Of a stretch of 47,258 bases of DNA, positions 35,306 to 43,903 are shown in pieces. The stretch comes from Sulfurimonas sp. (GTDB lineage Bacteria > Campylobacterota > Campylobacteria > Campylobacterales > Sulfurimonadaceae). How positions within the stretch are numbered: the stretch's first letter is position 1; each line of letters begins with the position of its first letter. The position numbers and the translations under genes were made by a program. The notes below the pieces were generated by a model. The model was not told where the DNA came from, searched no databases, and saw only the letters and a program-made list of their open reading frames with translations. The stretch covers positions 1-47,258 of the forward strand of contig JAMORG010000025.1 of NCBI GenBank assembly GCA_027063745.1, given 5' to 3'.

Positions 35306-35830
35306 TTAATGGAAGGCATAATCTGCTTTTGTACGGATATTTTTCTTTAAAGAGTAGATGTTTTTATAGGTAATATCCTCTATCTCATACTCTTTTTGAC
35401 CATTTGGCAATTTTATCTTAAACTCATCACCTATCTCTTTTCCAAGCATAGCCTTTGCAAGCGGTGAATGTACTGAAATGAGTCCGTTTTCAGGTTCACT
35501 CTCAAGTACTCCGCATATTGTATAGACTTCTTCTTCATCACTCTCAAGATCTATGAGCGTAACAGTAGAACCAAACGAGACACGCTTATGATCATGCAAT
35601 GATGGGTCAATAACCTGTGCATTTTGAATCATTTTATTAAGGTAAAAGAGGCGCTTATCTATAAAACGCAACTTCTCTTTCGCAGCTTGATAGTCGGCAT
35701 TTTCACTTCTGTCACCAAGTGCAGCTGCAACAAGTTTCTCTTGTGCAGTCTTTGGTTTTTCTACTTCTAAAAGGTATTTAAACTCTTCTGTAAGAGCATC
35801 ATATCCTTCTATACTCATCGGCTCACGCAA
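35306..35830 (-). CDS. transcript cleavage factor, GreA/GreB family
   Basis: Rescues backtracked RNA polymerase by stimulating transcript cleavage. N-terminal coiled coil with acidic tip GDRSENADYQAAKEKL (about 39-54), closer to GreB (DRSENADY) than to GreA (DLKENAEY), followed by an FKBP-like C-terminal domain with SPLAKAMLGKEIGDEF. At 174 residues it is about 16 longer than GreA through a C-terminal extension after EIEDITY. TTG 35830 is the start: AAGGAG lies 7 bases upstream and the family begins with REPMS-like residues; ATG 35818 lacks such a site. The start overlaps a CTCACGCA motif. Confidence 0.88.
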   Translation of the reverse strand: MREPMSIEGYDALTEEFKYLLEVEKPKTAQEKLVAAALGDRSENADYQAAKEKLRFIDKRLFYLNKMIQNAQVIDPSLHDHKRVSFGSTVTLIDLESDEEEVYTICGVLESEPENGLISVHSPLAKAMLGKEIGDEFKIKLPNGQKEYEIEDITYKNIYSLKKNIRTKADYAFH

Positions 35831-35841
35831 AGGACAACTCC

Positions 35842-36168
35842 TTAATGATGAAAACCAATAATATAGTACGTCTCTTTATTTGGCAGTTTTTCCAAAGTTA
35901 CTTTATACTTTTGGCTAAAATGTTTGATCTTTTCATGTGCTTCTTGGGCAAGTTCAGGTGTTGGAGAATCAACCTTTATTTTTAGGTGTTTTGTAGTGTT
36001 TGAAAGTGCCACATAAGCATTATTGACTTTTAAATGGTCGTTTAAATCTAAAATATGTTTTTCAATTTTTTCATACCCTGGTGTATTATCTTGAATCTCT
36101 TTGAGCTGTTCAATAAGTGTTTCATTTGGTGCATAACCTAACTGTATTAAGAGTGCTTCTCTATCCAT
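35842..36168 (-). CDS. unknown small soluble protein
   Basis: A 108-residue protein of alternating helices and strands (GYAPNETLIEQLKEIQD, HLKVNNAYVALSNTTKHLKIKV), ending in YYIIGFHH. No signal, membrane segment or cysteine motif. I do not recognise it. AAGGAAAAGTTTT precedes the ATG. It lies 11 bp upstream of the Gre-factor gene on the same strand, so they are probably co-transcribed, and it diverges from the HDOD gene across 148 bp. Confidence 0.7.
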   Translation of the reverse strand: MDREALLIQLGYAPNETLIEQLKEIQDNTPGYEKIEKHILDLNDHLKVNNAYVALSNTTKHLKIKVDSPTPELAQEAHEKIKHFSQKYKVTLEKLPNKETYYIIGFHH

Positions 36169-36249
36169 AAAACTTTTCCTTTAATTTTGTAGTTGAAAAA
36201 ATAATATCAGTTTTTTGTAAATATTCAGTATTGATTTATCTATTGATAC

Positions 36250-36255
36250 TATAAT
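36250..36255 (+). promoter_or_regulatory. -10 element of the HDOD gene
   Basis: TATAAT, about 62 bases upstream of the ATG at 36317, within the 148-bp divergent gap. No convincing -35. Confidence 0.4.
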
Positions 36256-36316
36256 TATGAAATAATTAAAGATGTGTAACACTTTTATTTTATATTTTAA
36301 CAAAAAGAGAGCTAAA

Positions 36317-37117
36317 ATGACTGAAGCAATACTCAAAAAAATCAAACAACTTCCACCACTGCCAGAATCTGCCATGCAGATAGAAGCGGTTTATCAAGAT
36401 CCGAATTCTACCTTTAACGATATGGTAAAAATCTTAGAAAAAGACCCCCTTTTAACAGCAGATATCCTCAAGGCTGCAAACTCTCCACTCTATGGTTTCT
36501 CACGTGAGATTACAGCTATTTCTCAAGCAGTAGGTCTTTTTGGAATGGGAACGGTTCGTGGCTTTGCTCTTGCAAGTATTGTCAAAAAAAGCTTTAACCT
36601 TGACCTCTCACCTTACGGTATCACTGATGAAATGTTCTCAGAACTCTCAAAAAAACAAAATGCACTCGTTACATCATGGTGCCTACGCAAAGAGAACAGA
36701 CTCATGGGTGTTCTCTCCCCTGCAGCCTTTTTGGTCGAGATTGGAAAAGTACTTATCGCTCAACAAATAATGGCTGATAATAAAGAAGCAGAGTTTCGTG
36801 ATGCACTAGCAGAGTTACAAGATGTTGAAGCAGCGGAAAAAGAGATCGTTGGTGTAGATACACCGGAAGTAAGTGCAACAATCTTTGAACAATGGAAATT
36901 TGAAGAGAACCTTGTTGATGTTATCCGTAACGCTCAAGAGCCGCAAAATGCAGCAGATGAAGATAAAAAAGCTGCGCAAATTCTAAAAGTAGTACGCGTT
37001 GCAGTACCAATAAATGGGAAAGTTACACCAGAGAGTGTTGAGGCGGCCAAAGCTCTTATAGAAGAGTATGATCTTGACATGGAAAGCTTTGACAAGGCTA
37101 TAGAGGCATTTTTATAA
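36317..37117 (+). CDS. HDOD-domain signalling protein
   Basis: A 266-residue protein with an HDOD domain, residues about 8-200: IKQLPPLPESAMQIEAVYQDP, DMVKILEKDPLLTADILKAANSP-type segment near 40-62, and the following helices. HDOD proteins act in signalling and stress or cell-cycle control and usually lack the catalytic HD residues. ATG 36317 is chosen because AAAGAGAG lies just upstream; an ORF extension to 36272 passes through an AT-rich leader. The stop is directly followed by the TTG start of rnr. Confidence 0.85.
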   Translation: MTEAILKKIKQLPPLPESAMQIEAVYQDPNSTFNDMVKILEKDPLLTADILKAANSPLYGFSREITAISQAVGLFGMGTVRGFALASIVKKSFNLDLSPYGITDEMFSELSKKQNALVTSWCLRKENRLMGVLSPAAFLVEIGKVLIAQQIMADNKEAEFRDALAELQDVEAAEKEIVGVDTPEVSATIFEQWKFEENLVDVIRNAQEPQNAADEDKKAAQILKVVRVAVPINGKVTPESVEAAKALIEEYDLDMESFDKAIEAFL

Positions 37118-39058
37118 TTGAAAAGCATTAAATCTCTACTCATCAAGCTCACGCATGGCGTGAGCCAACAAGATCTCTCTCCCGAAGAAATTACATCTGT
37201 TAAAGAGTGGCTGGCACAAGGCTATCTCACGCAAGAAGACAATCGCTATAAATTCAACTCGAAATATCGTGCCGGTACACTTGGACTTGTGCAAAAAGGT
37301 ACTGCATATCTTCATGTCATAGGAGAGAATGTCAAAGACCTCTATATCGAAGAGGTCGGTAATGCAACTGAAGGTGATCTCATTATTGCAAAACGGCTGC
37401 TTGGCAAGCGTGGTACACCAAGTGCAAAAATTGCTGAGATTGTAGGGCGTGAAGTCAGTTTTTCAGTTGCTTATATTATTGAAAAAGAGGGGAAAAAATC
37501 TCTTGTTGACCTTAAAACCGACTACCCAATCGGAGCAGAGCTCACGCAAGAGGAGTTAGTTAAGCATTCACTTGGAGACCTCTTTAAGATTGATAATCAA
37601 GAAAACACCATTATGGAATATCTTGGTAATCTCAAAGATCCAAAAGTAGATGAAAGAATAGTTCTTGCACAGTTTAACAAACATGATGAGTTTGAAGAGG
37701 ATGTTTTGGAGATTGCCAAATCATTTCCTCTTGTAGATGCAAAAAAATACCCAAAAAGAAAAGACCTGCGTGAGCTTGATTTTTGTACTATTGACCCTGT
37801 AACTGCAAAAGACTTTGATGATGCAATCTACTGGGATGAAAAAAATACAACTCTCTATGTAGCAATAGCTGATGTAAGTGAGTATGTTACTCCCTTTGGT
37901 GCGCTTGACAATGAAGCGATTTACAGAAGCTTTTCTATCTACCTGCCACACCGTTCTATTCCTATGCTGCCACGCCAGTTAAGTGAAACACTCTGTTCAC
38001 TGCAACCTCATGTTGACAGACTTGCTTATGTTTTTGAGATGAAACTTGATCTGAACAAACTTGAGGTTGTTCACTCTGATGTCTATGAAGCCCTGATTCA
38101 TTCAAAAAGACGTTTTAACTATGAAGAGATAGATGCTTTTTTTGAAGGAAAGCTCAAAGCACAAAACAGTGATGAAGCACGAATTCTCTCTATGCTTACA
38201 AAATTGCAAAAGGTCACTGATGCCTTAAGAAAAGAGCGTCTAAAAGTCGGTTTTGATTTTCACTCTACCGAGATAGAGATGCAACTTGATGAGCAGACAA
38301 ATCTTGTAGCAACCACAGTGGCAGAAGAGACACCTTCACATGCACTTATTGAAGACTGTATGCTCTTAGCCAACAAAGAGGCAGCTTCAAGATATGAGCG
38401 TGGTATCTTTAGGATTCACGAACCGCCAAGTCAAAGCAAGCTACAAAGCCTCTATCAGGAGCTCTCTGCAATTGGTATCAATGTAGAGATAAAAAGCACT
38501 ATTCGTGAGACTATTGTAAACATTCAAGCACAGGCACGTGAGATGGGTCTTGAGAGTGAAGTTGATACACTTATCATCCGTGCACAGATGCAAGCGCGCT
38601 ATGCACCGCTTAACTCCGGACACTTTGGTCTTGGTTTTGATGCATACACACACTTCACTTCACCTATTCGTCGCTACTCTGACCTTATCGTGCACAGGTT
38701 GCTTAAAGCAATTGCAAAAAATGACAAAGAAGAGGGCTCTTATGTTTTAAGAAACATTGAGACTTTAACAATGACCATCAGTGAAAAAGAGCGTGAAGCA
38801 AGCACTATTGAGATGGACTATAAAGCAAGAAAATATGCACGCTGGGCAGAATCACAACTTGGAAATGAATTTAAAGCAAAAATAACTGCAACAGATCCTG
38901 AACTTCGAGCAGATCTCAATGATGAGATCGTCGGTGCACGTCTTTATATAACAAACAATGAAGATGTCGTTCTTTTTGAAAATGTACGTGTAAAAATAGA
39001 GCGTGTTGATTTAGCTCGTGCTAAAATCTATGCTGCTATCGTAGGAAAAGCTGACTAA
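37118..39058 (+). CDS. rnr: ribonuclease R (RNB-family 3'-5' exoribonuclease)
   Basis: Processive 3'-5' exoribonuclease that degrades structured RNA. The 646-residue protein is shorter than the 813 of E. coli, as is common in this phylum. An N-terminal region with cold-shock-like strands is followed by the RNB catalytic domain from about residue 215, with IDPVTAKDFDDAIYWDE carrying the metal-binding Asp residues, then YTHFTSPIRRYSDLIVHR near 510, and a C-terminal S1-like part. Start TTG 37118, immediately after the HDOD stop. Four dispersed motif copies lie in the first 660 bases, two as an inverted pair. It overlaps holA by one base. Confidence 0.93.
   Translation: MKSIKSLLIKLTHGVSQQDLSPEEITSVKEWLAQGYLTQEDNRYKFNSKYRAGTLGLVQKGTAYLHVIGENVKDLYIEEVGNATEGDLIIAKRLLGKRGTPSAKIAEIVGREVSFSVAYIIEKEGKKSLVDLKTDYPIGAELTQEELVKHSLGDLFKIDNQENTIMEYLGNLKDPKVDERIVLAQFNKHDEFEEDVLEIAKSFPLVDAKKYPKRKDLRELDFCTIDPVTAKDFDDAIYWDEKNTTLYVAIADVSEYVTPFGALDNEAIYRSFSIYLPHRSIPMLPRQLSETLCSLQPHVDRLAYVFEMKLDLNKLEVVHSDVYEALIHSKRRFNYEEIDAFFEGKLKAQNSDEARILSMLTKLQKVTDALRKERLKVGFDFHSTEIEMQLDEQTNLVATTVAEETPSHALIEDCMLLANKEAASRYERGIFRIHEPPSQSKLQSLYQELSAIGINVEIKSTIRETIVNIQAQAREMGLESEVDTLIIRAQMQARYAPLNSGHFGLGFDAYTHFTSPIRRYSDLIVHRLLKAIAKNDKEEGSYVLRNIETLTMTISEKEREASTIEMDYKARKYARWAESQLGNEFKAKITATDPELRADLNDEIVGARLYITNNEDVVLFENVRVKIERVDLARAKIYAAIVGKAD
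37147..37165. repeat. inverted pair of the dispersed motif in the start of rnr
   Basis: GCTCACGCATGGCGTGAGC is an 8-bp perfect inverted repeat with a 3-base loop, spanning codons 10-16 of rnr. It could fold in DNA or in the rnr mRNA. Confidence 0.75.
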
Positions 39059-40026
39059 TGTACAAAAATGAGTTTGACAAACATATAAGAAACAAAAGTA
39101 TATCAAACTCTTTTGTTTTCTTTGGAGAGAGTCATTTTCTCATCGATATGTACACAAAAATGCTCTCAAATGTAGAAGAAGCCAACATTTTGCAACTCTA
39201 CCATGATGAGTATGACTTTCAGAGTTCAAAAGCACATCTCTCTCAAGCTTCTTTATTTGGTGACAGAAATATTCTCATCATAAAAAGCGAAAAGAAAGTA
39301 CCAAAAAAAGAGCTTGACACACTTTTGGAGCTCTGTGTAAAAAATGCTGACAATATCTTTATCTATGCCTATTACGGAAGTGACCACAAGAGCTATGCAA
39401 ATGCAAAAAGTTTTGCGAAGACAAAAACAATGGCAGTACGTTTCTTTCATCCAAAAGAGCATGAGGCTCAAAACATTCTCTTCCAGCTTGCACAGGAAAA
39501 AAATATCAAAATTGACAAATATGCACTTGCACATCTTTTAAAAGTTCATAATAACAATCTCTCTTTAGCCGCAAACGAATTGGAAAAATTTACAATTTTT
39601 GATAGAGAAATCAGCATAAAAGACATAGATACTCTTGTGTTTGGCTTGGGTGAAATAAATCTTGATACACTTATAGAAAAGTTATTACAAAAAAAAGATT
39701 TTAAAGATGATCTGCAAAATATTTTAGAACACGGAGAAGACGAAATACGTATCATCACTGCCATTACAAGCTATCTTACACAACTCTATATGTTTAACAT
39801 TTACATTCGCGTCAATGGTGCTCCAAATGCACTTGAGATCTTAGGCTACCCTGCTCCAAAATTTGTCATTGAGAAAAAAGCTTCACAAGCCATAAAAATA
39901 AAACCTCAAAGCTTCTATAAACTTCATAGACTCCTGCTTGAGAGCGAACTTGCAATGAAAAGTGCCCATATCAATAAAGAATCCATTCTCCTCTCAACAC
40001 TTATACGTTTTCAAAAAAATCTTTAG
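39058..40026 (+). CDS. holA: DNA polymerase III subunit delta
   Basis: The clamp-loader delta subunit, which opens the beta clamp. The 322-residue protein has the N-terminal AAA+-like fold beginning YKNEFDKHIRNKSISNSFVFFGE (positions 2-24) and a middle region with LHLLKVHNNNLSLAANELEKF-like sequence around residue 165, typical of HolA (NxxxLxxELEKL). The lack of intact Walker motifs is normal for delta. The ATG shares one base with the rnr stop (TAATG), so the two are co-translated. Confidence 0.88.
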   Translation: MYKNEFDKHIRNKSISNSFVFFGESHFLIDMYTKMLSNVEEANILQLYHDEYDFQSSKAHLSQASLFGDRNILIIKSEKKVPKKELDTLLELCVKNADNIFIYAYYGSDHKSYANAKSFAKTKTMAVRFFHPKEHEAQNILFQLAQEKNIKIDKYALAHLLKVHNNNLSLAANELEKFTIFDREISIKDIDTLVFGLGEINLDTLIEKLLQKKDFKDDLQNILEHGEDEIRIITAITSYLTQLYMFNIYIRVNGAPNALEILGYPAPKFVIEKKASQAIKIKPQSFYKLHRLLLESELAMKSAHINKESILLSTLIRFQKNL

Positions 40027-40043
40027 ACATACTTAAACACAAC

Positions 40044-40058
40044 TAATAATCATTCTAA
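40044..40058. promoter_or_regulatory. PerR-box-like operator
   Basis: TAATAATCATTCTAA matches TTATAATNATTATAA at 12 of 14 defined positions and lies directly upstream of the -10 of the Fur-family gene, where it would allow autoregulation. Confidence 0.65.
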
Positions 40059-40075
40059 TTTAAAGATTCTTACTG

Positions 40076-40081
40076 TATAAT
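40076..40081 (+). promoter_or_regulatory. -10 element immediately before the Fur-family ATG
   Basis: TATAAT ends 6 bases before the ATG at 40088. No ribosome binding site is visible between them, so the transcript may be leaderless. Confidence 0.55.
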
Positions 40082-40087
40082 ACGCTT

Positions 40088-40489
40088 ATGAATAATTTTA
40101 CAGATTTACTAAGAGCACACAACTTAAAAGCAACACCTCAAAGACTCGAAATTGCAAACACCCTTTACAATCAGGGACATGCAAATGTTGAAGAGCTTTA
40201 TGATACATTGCTAAAAAAGTTTCACTCAATATCACTTGCTACCATTTATAAAAATATAAACCTTATGATAGAGAATGCTTTTATCCAAGAGGTAAAGATT
40301 CCAAATGCAAAATCTGTATATGAACTAACAAAAGAGACACACTCACACTTAGTATGTAAAAAATGTGGAAATGTTGAAGATATTACACTAGATCTTCGCC
40401 CTGTATGTGATCTTGCTATGCACTCTACAGAGTTCCAAATAGATAAAGCAGACCTTGTTTTCTCCGGTCTTTGTAAAAAGTGCCAATAA
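40088..40489 (+). CDS. Fur-family regulator, PerR type
   Basis: A 133-residue Fur-family repressor: winged helix with KATPQRLEIANTLY and SLATIYKNINLM, then the metal-binding dimerisation domain with ETHSHLVCKKCG and a second CxxC (GLCKKCQ) for the structural zinc. The residue after CGNVE is Asp, matching PerR Asp104 where Fur proteins have Glu. This predicts an iron- or manganese-binding peroxide sensor. A PerR-box-like sequence overlaps the promoter region. Assignment to PerR over Fur is inferred from one residue plus the operator. Confidence 0.82.
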   Translation: MNNFTDLLRAHNLKATPQRLEIANTLYNQGHANVEELYDTLLKKFHSISLATIYKNINLMIENAFIQEVKIPNAKSVYELTKETHSHLVCKKCGNVEDITLDLRPVCDLAMHSTEFQIDKADLVFSGLCKKCQ

Positions 40490-40525
40490 CTCCTTTTCTT
40501 TAATATCCCCTCAGCACTCTTTTTG

Positions 40526-40531
40526 TATAAT
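40526..40531 (+). promoter_or_regulatory. -10 element of prs
   Basis: TATAAT 33 bases before the prs ATG, with a normal leader and AAAAGGAAA ribosome binding site. This contrasts with the leaderless arrangement of the preceding gene. Confidence 0.55.
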
Positions 40532-40564
40532 TGCGCATTAATTTACTCCTAAAAGGAAATACCA

Positions 40565-41491
40565 ATGCGTGGTTATAAGATTTTTGCCGGAAGTGCAAGT
40601 GTTGATTTTGCAAAAGAAGTTTGCTCAATTTTAGATGTCCCTTTAGCAAAAGCTGATGTTAAAAAGTTTAGTGATGGAGAGATTTCTGTTCAAATCGCTG
40701 AAAGTGTTCGTGGTCGTGATGTTTTCATCGTTCAATCTACAGGTGCACCCTCAAATGACAACCTTATGGAACTTCTAATCATGACAGATGCACTGAAGCG
40801 TTCATCTGCACAAAGTATTACGGCTGTTGTTCCTTACTACGGTTATGCTAGACAAGATAGAAAAGCCGCTCCTCGTGTACCAATTACAGCGAAACTTGTA
40901 GCTGACATGTTCCAAACTGCAGGAATTGACAGAGTAGTGACAATCGACCTTCACGCAGGTCAGATTCAGGGATTTTTCGACATTCCGGTTGACAACCTTT
41001 ATGGTTCTATCACTTTTGAGCATTACATCAAAAGCAAAAATCTGAAAAACCCTATCATCGCTTCTCCGGACATTGGCGGTGTTGCACGTGCAAGATACTT
41101 TGCAAAGAGAATGGGTCTTGAGATGGTTATCGTTGACAAACGTCGTGAGAAAGCCAATGAGAGTGAAGTTATGAACATCATCGGTGATGTTGAAGGCAAA
41201 GATGTCATTATGATTGATGATATGGTAGATACTGCCGGTACTATGGTAAAAGCAGCAACTGCACTTAAAAATAAAGGTGCTACAAGTGTAATGGCATGTG
41301 CTACACACGGAGTTCTCAGTGGTAAAGCATATGACAATCTTGACAATGGTGAACTGGATGAACTCATCATCACAAATACACTTGAGTCAAAACCGCATAA
41401 AAAGATAAAAGTGCTCACAGTAGCACCACTCTTTGCTGAAGTTATCAGAAGAGTTTATCACAACGAAAGTGTTAACTCGCTCTTCGCATAA
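40565..41491 (+). CDS. prs: ribose-phosphate pyrophosphokinase
   Basis: Makes PRPP from ribose 5-phosphate and ATP for purine, pyrimidine, histidine and tryptophan synthesis. The 308-residue class I enzyme has [51 protein letters not shown] and the PRPP loop [14 protein letters not shown] near 220. The PRPP it makes feeds PurH/PurL pathway steps elsewhere in the window. lepA starts 28 bases after its stop. Confidence 0.97.
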   Translation: MRGYKIFAGSASVDFAKEVCSILDVPLAKADVKKFSDGEISVQIAESVRGRDVFIVQSTGAPSNDNLMELLIMTDALKRSSAQSITAVVPYYGYARQDRKAAPRVPITAKLVADMFQTAGIDRVVTIDLHAGQIQGFFDIPVDNLYGSITFEHYIKSKNLKNPIIASPDIGGVARARYFAKRMGLEMVIVDKRREKANESEVMNIIGDVEGKDVIMIDDMVDTAGTMVKAATALKNKGATSVMACATHGVLSGKAYDNLDNGELDELIITNTLESKPHKKIKVLTVAPLFAEVIRRVYHNESVNSLFA

Positions 41492-41519
41492 TATTTTAGA
41501 AATACAAGGAAATAAAACC

Positions 41520-43310
41520 GTGCAAAACATTAGAAACTTTTCAATCATAGCGCACATTGATCATGGTAAATCAACACTCGCAGATAGAATCATCCAAGAG
41601 TGTGGAGCTGTAAGTGAGCGTGAGATGAGTAGCCAGATGATGGATACTATGGACATTGAACAAGAGCGCGGTATCACCATAAAAGCACAGTCAGTTCGAC
41701 TTGACTATGTAAAAGATGGCCAGCACTATATTCTTAATCTTATAGACACACCGGGGCATGTTGATTTCTCTTATGAAGTCAGTAAATCTCTGGCATCTTC
41801 TGATGGAGCACTGCTTATTGTCGATGCCGCACAGGGTGTTGAAGCGCAAACTATTGCAAATGTTTATCTTGCCCTTGACAATGACTTAGAACTTATTCCC
41901 GTTATTAACAAGATAGACCTCCCCGCAGCCGATCCTGACAAGGTAGCAGAAGAGATCGAGACATCTATTGGTATAGATGCAACAGATGCTGTACTCGTGA
42001 GTGCTAAGACAGGAATAGGAATACGTGAGCTTATCGATGCTATCGTTGAGCGTATTCCAGCTCCAAAAGGCAACCCTGAAGGTCCGACAAAAGCCATTAT
42101 TTATGATTCATGGTTTGATCAGTATCTTGGAGCTTTGGCACTTGTTCGTGTATTTGACGGCGAGATAAAAAAAGGTCAGACTATTAAGCTTATGAGTAAC
42201 TCTGAAGAGCACCAGGTGCTTGACCTTATGTATCCACACCCTCTTAAAAAGATCAAAACGCCTGCTATTAAAAGCGGAGAGATCGGTATTGTCGTTCTAG
42301 GTCTTAAAGAGGTAAGTGTTGTCAATGTTGGTGACACTATAACAGATGCTAAAAACCCATGTGCCCAGCCTGTTGGTGAGTACGAACCTGCAAAACCTTT
42401 TGTATTTGCAGGCCTCTACCCAATCGATACAGACAAGTTTGAGGAGTTGCGTGAGGCACTTGAGAAGTTAAAGCTCAATGACTCGGCACTCTCTTATGAG
42501 CCAGAGACCTCTGTGGCACTTGGCTTTGGTTTTCGTGTAGGATTTTTGGGAATGCTGCATATGGAGGTAGTAAAAGAGCGTCTTGAGCGTGAATTTGGAC
42601 TTGATCTTATCGCTACTGCACCATCAGTTGTCTATCATGTCTATCTTACAGACGGAAGTATGGTTGAAGTACAAAACCCAAGTGAACTTCCAGAGATTCA
42701 AAAGATAGATCGCATTGAAGAGCCATATGTAAAAGCAACGGTTATTACACCAAGTGAATATCTTGGAAATATTATGAATCTTCTTGTCTCAAAACGTGGT
42801 ATTCAAAACAAGATGACCTACCTCAATGAAGAGCGCGTTATGCTTGAGTATGAGATTCCTATGAATGAAATAGTAGTTGACTTTTATGACAAGCTCAAGT
42901 CTATCTCTAAAGGCTATGCTTCATTTGATTATGAACCAAGTGAGTTTAAACCAGGTGATCTTGTCAAACTTGACATCAAAGTTGCCGGAGAGGTAGTTGA
43001 TGCCCTTAGTATCATAGTCCCTCGTGACTCTGCAGTCAGTCGTGGCCGTGCACTTGTAAAACATATGAAAGAGATCATTCCTCGTCAGCTCTTTGAAGTA
43101 GCAGTACAGGCATCACTTGGCAACCAGGTAATCGCGCGTGAGACAGTCAAATCCATGGGGAAAAACGTAACTGCAAAATGTTACGGTGGAGATATCACTC
43201 GTAAAAGAAAACTCCTTGAGAAACAAAAAGCGGGTAAAAAACGTATGAAGGCCATAGGCAAAGTACAACTCCCGCAAGAAGCATTTATGTCTGTTTTAAA
43301 AATGGACTAA
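41520..43310 (+). CDS. lepA: elongation factor 4, ribosome back-translocase GTPase
   Basis: Translational GTPase that acts on stalled or mistranslocated ribosomes. With the GTG start at 41520 (AAGGA 9 bases upstream) the protein is 596 residues, the usual LepA length; a longer ORF back to 41433 runs inside prs and is rejected. GTPase motifs: [36 protein letters not shown]. The LepA-specific C-terminal domain ([22 protein letters not shown]-like, then [24 protein letters not shown]) is intact. comF follows 11 bp later. Confidence 0.96.
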   Translation: MQNIRNFSIIAHIDHGKSTLADRIIQECGAVSEREMSSQMMDTMDIEQERGITIKAQSVRLDYVKDGQHYILNLIDTPGHVDFSYEVSKSLASSDGALLIVDAAQGVEAQTIANVYLALDNDLELIPVINKIDLPAADPDKVAEEIETSIGIDATDAVLVSAKTGIGIRELIDAIVERIPAPKGNPEGPTKAIIYDSWFDQYLGALALVRVFDGEIKKGQTIKLMSNSEEHQVLDLMYPHPLKKIKTPAIKSGEIGIVVLGLKEVSVVNVGDTITDAKNPCAQPVGEYEPAKPFVFAGLYPIDTDKFEELREALEKLKLNDSALSYEPETSVALGFGFRVGFLGMLHMEVVKERLEREFGLDLIATAPSVVYHVYLTDGSMVEVQNPSELPEIQKIDRIEEPYVKATVITPSEYLGNIMNLLVSKRGIQNKMTYLNEERVMLEYEIPMNEIVVDFYDKLKSISKGYASFDYEPSEFKPGDLVKLDIKVAGEVVDALSIIVPRDSAVSRGRALVKHMKEIIPRQLFEVAVQASLGNQVIARETVKSMGKNVTAKCYGGDITRKRKLLEKQKAGKKRMKAIGKVQLPQEAFMSVLKMD

Positions 43311-43321
43311 AAGGCTCTTTT

Positions 43322-43900
43322 TTGAAATGTCTGCTGTGTGAGAACTACTCCCTCACACAGCATATTTGCAAAAGCTGTCAAGAGCAGTTTTTACAACCCT
43401 CTCTTTATAAACGAACTCTTCCAAATGGCATAGAAGTCTTCTCATTTTATAGATACGAAGAGATAAAACCACTCCTTTTTACAAAACATACAGATTTGGG
43501 CTATCATATATATACACTTTTAGCAAAACTCAGTTTTAGAGAGTTTGCACAGGAGTTCAAATGGAGTGGTTATGTTGTCTCTATTGCCATAGATGATAAT
43601 ACAAAAGATGGCTATGCACATACCGCAATATTAAACAAGGCCCTTGCCTGCACATCTATAAAACCACTCTTTCATAAACTGCATGCACAAAACCCTATCT
43701 CCTACTCCGGTAAGTCACGTGCATTTCGCCAGGCAAATCCAAGAAATTTTAATGTAAATGATTTTAGAGAAAAGGAGGTAATTGTAGTAGATGACATCAT
43801 CACAACAGGAAGTACCTTGCGTGAGGCGACAGATAGACTTACAAAAGAGAACAAAGAGGTTCTCTTTTGCCTGACACTCTGCGATGTCAGTAAAAAGTAA
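43322..43900 (+). CDS. comF: ComF-family phosphoribosyltransferase-like protein
   Basis: A 192-residue protein of the ComF/GntX family, needed for natural transformation in several bacteria, probably in single-stranded DNA handling. N-terminal zinc ribbon CLLCENYSLTQHICKSC (Cys residues at about 3, 6, 17, 20) and a type I PRTase loop VIVVDDIITTGSTL near residue 155. Start TTG 43322, giving the complete zinc ribbon, with AAAGG 6-7 bases upstream. It is close behind lepA. Its presence is relevant to the uptake-sequence hypothesis but does not prove competence. Confidence 0.87.
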   Translation: MKCLLCENYSLTQHICKSCQEQFLQPSLYKRTLPNGIEVFSFYRYEEIKPLLFTKHTDLGYHIYTLLAKLSFREFAQEFKWSGYVVSIAIDDNTKDGYAHTAILNKALACTSIKPLFHKLHAQNPISYSGKSRAFRQANPRNFNVNDFREKEVIVVDDIITTGSTLREATDRLTKENKEVLFCLTLCDVSKK

Positions 43901-43903
43901 AAC

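Noticed and set aside
41433-41519. Extended N-terminus of lepA starting at 41433
   Set aside because: The extension lies inside prs, and the GTG at 41520 has AAGGA and gives the normal LepA length.
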